64,000 bases of DNA from Linyphia triangularis (lineage: Eukaryota; Arthropoda; Arachnida; Araneae; Linyphiidae). Positions 58,520 to 64,000 of this stretch are shown here, one piece after another; the stretch's first letter is position 1; every line of letters starts with the position of its first letter. The stretch lies in NCBI GenBank assembly GCA_963978545.1, contig OZ021722.1, forward strand, positions 37,589,365 through 37,653,364. Reading direction: 5' to 3'. Both the position numbers and the translations under genes were made by a program. Below the pieces are notes generated by a model that saw only the letters and a program-made list of their open reading frames with translations, did no database searches and was not told where the DNA came from.

Positions 58520-60240
58520 CTAAGTTTTACAAGTGACAATTTCTTGGCATCTTGCTAAAGTTTGCAGGAAGGAGCCTCCTCATAATGAGGGTTTCGTGAG
58601 CGAAAGTGTCAAATTTGAAGCTAAAATTCTGAAAACTTTAATCAACTGCCAAACTTTTTGATTTTGAATAATGTCTTAGCATCATCTTTAGATTATTACT
58701 GCATGAAAATAATTTTGGCAATCTAAAGGAGTTCTTCAGAAATTCACGTCAAAAATTGATCCCCCCCCCTCAAATATTGCCATTTTTAACGTTACATATA
58801 TCAAAACTTTAGATTCTAATAAACATTCCATTAGTACCAAAATATATTTTAATTGTTATATAATAGCATCCCAATACTTGCTGAAATTTGTGTACCCAAG
58901 ATATGTATGCTGTATTATGTATTTTCAAATATGTGTCATCACAAGTCAAGAAAGACTTCCCTGGTATTACCAAAATTGTTGATAGGAATGACGATGCTGG
59001 ATGCTATTTAACAGTATATATTCTATCAGAAAAAGCAGCAATCACGTGGGAAATGGGATTTGAAATTATACAGACTAAATTTATTGAACCACAGCGTGGC
59101 AAAGGCAATGTAACAGAAGTTATCAAGAAATACCAAAGAAAAGCTACCTCCGCAGTGTTCATGACACTATTTCATCAAAAGATATCTTTACAGCATTTCT
59201 ATCTCTAGGTGGAGTGAAGAATTTTAAAGCAATCTGTTGGCTGAAACTCTGCATACTGAAGGTTTGGTAGACAAGAAAAAATTTGAATGGTATATCAGCG
59301 CATCACTTAGCAAACCTTCAGAATGACTAAGGAATACGTTTTTGGAACTATCATGGTATTGGCTCAAGAAAACGAACAGCCATTCGAATTCAGGATGTCA
59401 ATCACGGCTTGAAATTCAACACCATTCCCCATTTCTCTTACACTTCCCAACTGACAAGGCTTGAAAACAGAAGTGCCAACTCTCTTTTGTCCTGAAATTA
59501 AATGTTTGTCATCATTTAAAATTGGAGGGGAGATGGCTGCACATTTGCATGTTGTAATAGAAAAAAAAGTTCAAACCCTTTTTTGTAGCTAAAACATTAT
59601 ATTTTGGGGTGGAGGGGAGCAAGTCTTTGTGCGCCCCCGTTAGGTATGGCTTTGCCCATGTCATAGATTTGGTATTGATTACTTCTTTTTTTTTTATGTA
59701 ATGTGAATTTCAAATAGCTATAAAACTATTGTCAAGATAATTTGAGGTTTCGATCTTCAAAACGCAAAACTTAACTGGCCGTTTTTGAACATTTTGATAA
59801 TGACATAACTCTGATTTATAGAAAAACAGGGAATAGTGCCAAGAAACAGATAATGGGATACTGTTATTTAACAATTATTATATCTTTTGGCATGAATGGA
59901 ATATTTATTAGAATCTAAAGTTTTGAGATATTAAAAATGGCGAAATTTGGAAAAGAAGAAAAAAAAAAAAATCGATTGGTTTTTGACGTGAATTTCTGGC
60001 AAACTCCTTAGGGTTGCCAAAATTACTTTCATGCAGTAATAAACTAGACATGATGCTAAAACATTATTCACATTAAAAAGTTTGGCATTTGATTAAAGTT
60101 TGCAGAATTTTAGCTTCAAATTTGACACTTTCGCTCACGAAACCTTAAATTTTTTTTTTTGGGGGGGGGGGGGGGAAAGGGACAGACCTTCCCTGTAAAC
60201 TTTAACAAGATGCCAAGAAATGTTCACTTGTAAAACTTAG
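58520..60240 (+). mobile_element. DNA transposon relic with about 350-bp inverted arms, TA flanks
   Basis: The left arm (58520 to about 58880) starts CTAAGTTTTACAAGTGA and matches the inverted right arm (about 59860-60240) over most of its length, with the right arm interrupted by a G run. TA lies on both sides (58518-58519, 60241-60242). The centre holds a degenerate coding segment. Confidence 0.8.
58888..59300 (+). pseudogene. Degenerate transposon protein segment (NAGCY/EPQ-GK-like)
   Basis: The frame to 59208 (106 codons, no convincing start) contains KIVDRNDDAGCY and, about 35 residues on, EPQRGKGN, then a Lys-rich stretch; GGVKNF follows after a stop. The order resembles an uncharacterised protein type of animal transposons with a DNAGCY motif followed by PQ-GK and CDR. 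Family assignment is from memory of the pattern only. Stops break it. Confidence 0.5.
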
Positions 60241-60242
60241 TA

Positions 60243-60290
60243 CAGTCAAACCCCGTTAACGCGAAGTCGGCAACGCCCCGTTCCATGACA
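60243..60290 (+). mobile_element. One end of a CAGTCAAACCCC MITE
   Basis: CAGTCAAACCCCGTTAACGC next to TA matches the ends of 46853-47002. The partner end was not found. It abuts the long-TIR element. Confidence 0.5.
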
Positions 60291-60448
60291 ACAAGAAAAG
60301 AGTACCCAAACGAATCGGTTTCTTTTTAGTGACTGGTTTTTTAGAACTAAGTACAAACAGAACGATTTGATTTCTGGACTGTGATGCGTTGTGATGGTTT
60401 CGAAGAACGAGAAATGGTCAACATATCGCATTGAAAACGTGTAAAAAC

Positions 60449-61098
60449 TAGAGGTCGGCAATATATCGATACGACGATATTTTTATCGATTTTTTTTTAA
60501 ATATCGATACAGGTCACAGATATATCGATATTTTCAAACATTTTTAGTTTTTTGATGATCGTTTTGTAGTTTCATGTGTTTTTTCAATTTTCTTTACTCC
60601 CTTTCAAAAACTTCAAAACTAAAGTTTGGACTTGGCTGAGAGACAGTTAAAATGGCTCCCTAATCAAAAAGATAACACAATATAATGGAAAGATAAGATA
60701 ATTTATTAGTAGACATTAACACAACTTCTGTTGCCAACGTGTGCCTGGAATTTGCATCTAATTTTAAATATTGAAAACATCTCTATCAGCAAAATGTGCG
60801 ATAAACTACATTTTAAAATTTCTTTTTTAAATAAATGTGAATTTATTCATTGACATCCAAATGTATTTTATTTATTCTGATTGATAATATAATTTATTTA
60901 TTAAAAACAATTTTTATACTTTATTTATTAAAGCAATTTTGGCATGAATTCATGAAAAGTAGAAATTTGCCCCGAAAAACTTCATTTCTGGCAAAATTGA
61001 AAATCAAATTAAAAAAATCATGTATTGATTCATCGATATTTTTTTCTATGCAACGATATAGTATCGATATTTATTTTCACCGATATTTCCGACCTCTA
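60449..61098. mobile_element. hAT-type MITE rich in ATCGATA
   Basis: The inverted ends both begin TAGAGGTCGG. Target duplications GTAAAAAC (60441-60448) and GAAAAAAC (61099-61106) differ at one base. Many ATATCGATA words lie near both ends. TAGRG ends with 8-bp duplications are typical of hAT. Confidence 0.8.
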
Positions 61099-61106
61099 GA
61101 AAAAAC

Positions 61107-62020
61107 TCGTCCAGTTTTATGTGTGGTCAGTATCGAACTTGATGGACTTATGTCATATATATGCTTGTATGTCAGTCTGCAATGTTGTTGGTGGTTGATA
61201 AAGTCTGTAGAATGTGATGGTTGTGTGAATTAAAGAAAAAATATCGCTACCATCTTTTCTTTCCTCAAAACATCACGCTGGTATAGTTTGTTATATGCGG
61301 GATCGCGGATGCTGTGATGAGAAATGGGTTCAATTCATTTAAGCACACGCAAAAGTAAGATATTTGCATTTTTCTTCATAAAAATATTTTATTTGATACG
61401 GAATTTCAGAGTGTGACCTTTCGCTTGGAAATCATAATTCCGTAACATAGAGGCCATTACAATGTTTACGCATCCTGATTTCATCATATGATAAGCGCGA
61501 CGAATAGCCATTCCACAGCAATATACTTAAAATACTGAGAAAAAATTTGCTAGTGGGTTTCGATTTTGTATCATGTAAGAAGTTTCAGCAGATCAAAATT
61601 TCCAAATTTATTTTTCTTTTTAAATTGATTGTATCCCAATTAACTATTTCTGGTATAATATGCGTACGATACTTATTACATTATCTTAAATTTTTTTAAA
61701 AAAAAAATAGATTTTTGGTTTATAAGTTTCTTTTAATAGTTATTTAAAGCAATCAAGTTTGATGCGCTTTGATTGAAAGCACTTGCAAAATATACGTACA
61801 AACTGTACATCATAACTTTTACCAATTTATTATCTTATTGAAATTATTTTGCAATTTGTGATTTGAAAACGATTTAATTACAAATCGACATTCAATAAAT
61901 CACCAAAATAAATACATAATTAAAATAATGTAAAATGTAAAAGTACCTTATTTATATATATTGCTTTTGCTATTGTTAACAAGCTAGCAAGCATCATGTA
62001 TATAATTTTATTTTGACAAA
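61107..62020. other. Unrecognised AT-rich stretch
   Basis: No coding, RNA or repeat feature can be supported here. Confidence 0.3.
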
Positions 62021-62257
62021 TGAGGGCCTGAGAAGCAAAGGTGCCCAAGTGGCTTTTCTTAACTTTTGTGAAAATTCATTTTAAAGTTTTTTATTTATAT
62101 TAAATTCTATAAAAACTAGTGATATCTTCATTCCAGTGGGTAGTATTTGAACAGTAAATAATTTTCATACAAATTTAATATAAATAAGAAACTTTAAAGT
62201 GTATTTTCTCAAAGGTTAAGAAAAGTCACTTGGATCCCTTTACTTCTCAGGCCCTCA
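62021..62257. mobile_element. 237-bp MITE with about 55-bp inverted arms
   Basis: The arms begin TGAGGGCCTGAGAAG and continue with AAAGG, CCAAGTG and CTTTTCTTAAC. No clear target duplication. Confidence 0.75.
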
Positions 62258-62383
62258 AATATATTTTATAAGCCTAATGAATACAATTTATATAAATAAT
62301 AAAATTTCTTTTTTAAGCGTATCATTTACACACTTTAATATAATAAGCAATCGAGTTTTGTTAAGTTATCTAAATCTTTTCTG

Positions 62384-62614
62384 TCGGACTATGTCCGGAA
62401 TGCTTGCCTGGTATACAAAAGGTCTCGTTAAAGAGACCTCTCATACTACGACCATCAAGGCACGGCCCTGGGGCGCCGGGGCTTGAAATCGGGGCAATCT
62501 CTCTTTTCAAAAGAAGTTGATATGATGGAGATTGTGAAAGATAATTTTACGTTGGTTGTTATGCTGCCCGCTTGGAATTTTTCTGGGTTTCCTCCCATTC
62601 GATATACAAATACG
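62384..62614 (+). other. GC-rich block with a possible exon ending in a strong donor
   Basis: GC-rich sequence unlike its surroundings (GGCACGGCCCTGGGGCGCC). One plus frame is open from a TAA near 62430 to a GTGAGT donor at 62615 and includes tandem ATGs at 62522 and 62525. A GGTCTC...GAGACC palindrome lies at 62421-62438. It might be a first exon, a promoter or a repeat; I cannot decide. Confidence 0.3.
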
Positions 62615-62734
62615 GTGAGTTTCTCTTTGAAAGGCAGATCTAACTAGATTCCGGTGCTGTATATTCTTCGTTAACTCTTGTAAACTTTAACGAATTCATA
62701 TTATACAAATCCAGCCAAATAAATATATTCAAGT

Positions 62735-62959
62735 TGGTATATATGTTATAGCTATGATTAATTTGTATATTATAACATAACAAATGGTCATTATATATAA
62801 TATTGTTATTTATAATAACATTTATTATGTATCATATTATTTATAACAGTTAAGAGGTATAATATTTTTGTAATGAGTTATTGGGTTAGTTATTATATCT
62901 AATACCATTTATTAAGTACATTATCCAAATTAATCATATTAGCTATAACATATATACCA
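62735..62959. mobile_element. AT-rich MITE with about 30-bp inverted arms
   Basis: Left TGGTATATATGTTATAGCTA matches the inverted right arm. The interior is almost pure AT. No convincing target duplication. Confidence 0.65.
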
Positions 62960-64000
62960 CAGTTTAAAAATAATTTTCTAATGTTTTTATTTTTCCTCCC
63001 CCGAGTTAGTATTTTTTTTTTTTTTATTATTATTTAAAATACAATTCACAGCCCACAATTACTGTTTTCAGGAAATTTCAAATAGCGGGCATTATAAGAT
63101 TAAGTATATATATATAAAACTTCTTTTACAAAGATATACAAGTCATCTGTTACAACAGCAGCTGTAATTTTTGTCTAAAAATCTTACAAGTTAAAAGTAC
63201 AAATTCGCCATCTTGAATTTTTCCGAATTAAATTAACTCAAATATGCACCATTTTACTTGAATAAATTTATTTATTGAAAATTTCCACTGTGTTTATGGA
63301 AAAAAACTTCAAAAATTATATATGTACCTCAAATGTATAGAAAAGTATATCCAATTTTGTCCCTATTTCCAAACTATAATTGCGATATTTTGTGTGTTTT
63401 GTGTTCTTTCAAGATTTATGCCATAAAATGATCTCATAAAATATTTTACAATTTAAAATATTACTTCTGGAGTATAGATATTAAAAGCATCTTTTGTATT
63501 TGTAAATTTTACCTACATACCACATTTTCTTTATAGAAATAGAAGGAAATATATATTTAAAGAGAATTTTTCCGAATCCACTTGAATTCATCTCTAGATA
63601 ATTTCCAGATAATTATATCTATTTTTAAGTTTCTTTTTTTATGATGATAATTTGGTTTTGCTTCTTGTCTTTAAGTAAAATGTTGAGTTTGACGAACTAA
63701 AAGCTTGCGAAAGTGTAGTAGCATTTCATTTATACAACGAAAATGAATTTAAAAGGAAACACGCACACTACTGGTCAGAAATAAAGAAGAGGGTGCCTAT
63801 TTGGTACATTTCTTCTCATTTTGGCGTTGCCGATATTAGATAAAAGGTTATTTAATTGTCTGGTGTGTTAAATTGTTGGTTGATTATATTGTGCCGCAAT
63901 ATTTATTATAACTTTTTCAACCACGAAGCAGGGAGGTCTTTCAAAGGATAAATGTTCCACAGCCATGTTAAGAATGGAAACGTGTATGCTAAAAATTCTT
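62960..64000. other. Unrecognised AT-rich stretch to the window end
   Basis: No gene or repeat end is supported. Confidence 0.3.

Overview
This is an AT-rich animal genome segment with few genes and many transposable elements. The strongest anchor is a complete SUMO E2 enzyme gene (UBC9), spread over six coding exons of the plus strand between 5.7 and 22.1 kb. Metazoan-type protein and splice sites, Bel-Pao and Gypsy LTR elements, tRNA-derived SINEs, a Jockey-like LINE relic and hAT, piggyBac and Helitron relics all fit an arthropod. A spider or other chelicerate is my guess from general style, not something the sequence proves.

Genes. (1) On the minus strand at 4.2-4.4 kb lies the first coding exon of an ALYREF/THOC4-like mRNA-export adaptor; the rest of that gene probably lies left of the window. 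It is arranged head to head with UBC9 and separated by about 1.3 kb. (2) UBC9 carries a CAGGG-ended transposon, a Helitron, solo LTRs and MITEs in its three long introns. (3) On the minus strand at 55.7-56.5 kb is a GC-richer, single-exon reading frame for a four-pass membrane protein, behind a plausible 3' splice site. I see no other convincing host gene.

Layout. 1-5.7 kb: MITEs, the export-adaptor exon and the shared upstream region. 5.7-22.8 kb: UBC9. 22.8-43.6 kb: a degenerate repeat-rich element broken by nested insertions: a 5.9 kb CAGGG-ended element that itself holds a TA-flanked MITE, SINEs and a TTAA MITE; a rearranged Gypsy composite with inverted LTRs, into which an intact 6.1 kb Bel-Pao element has jumped; and a 2.5 kb TIR element with small reading frames, one of them split by a hAT insertion. 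43.7-48.3 kb: a solo LTR, tandem repeats, a MITE and a Helitron-like tail. 49.0-52.2 kb: a second full copy of the repeat-rich element. 57.4 kb: a long AC microsatellite. 58.5-63 kb: a long-TIR transposon relic with a degenerate coding segment, a hAT MITE and smaller inverted-repeat elements.

The most unusual content is a group of elements that begin CAGGG, end CCCTG and make 5-6 bp target duplications. Two full copies (17904-20046 and 49000-52249) contain higher-order tandem repeats built from a degenerate motif. I do not recognise this family.
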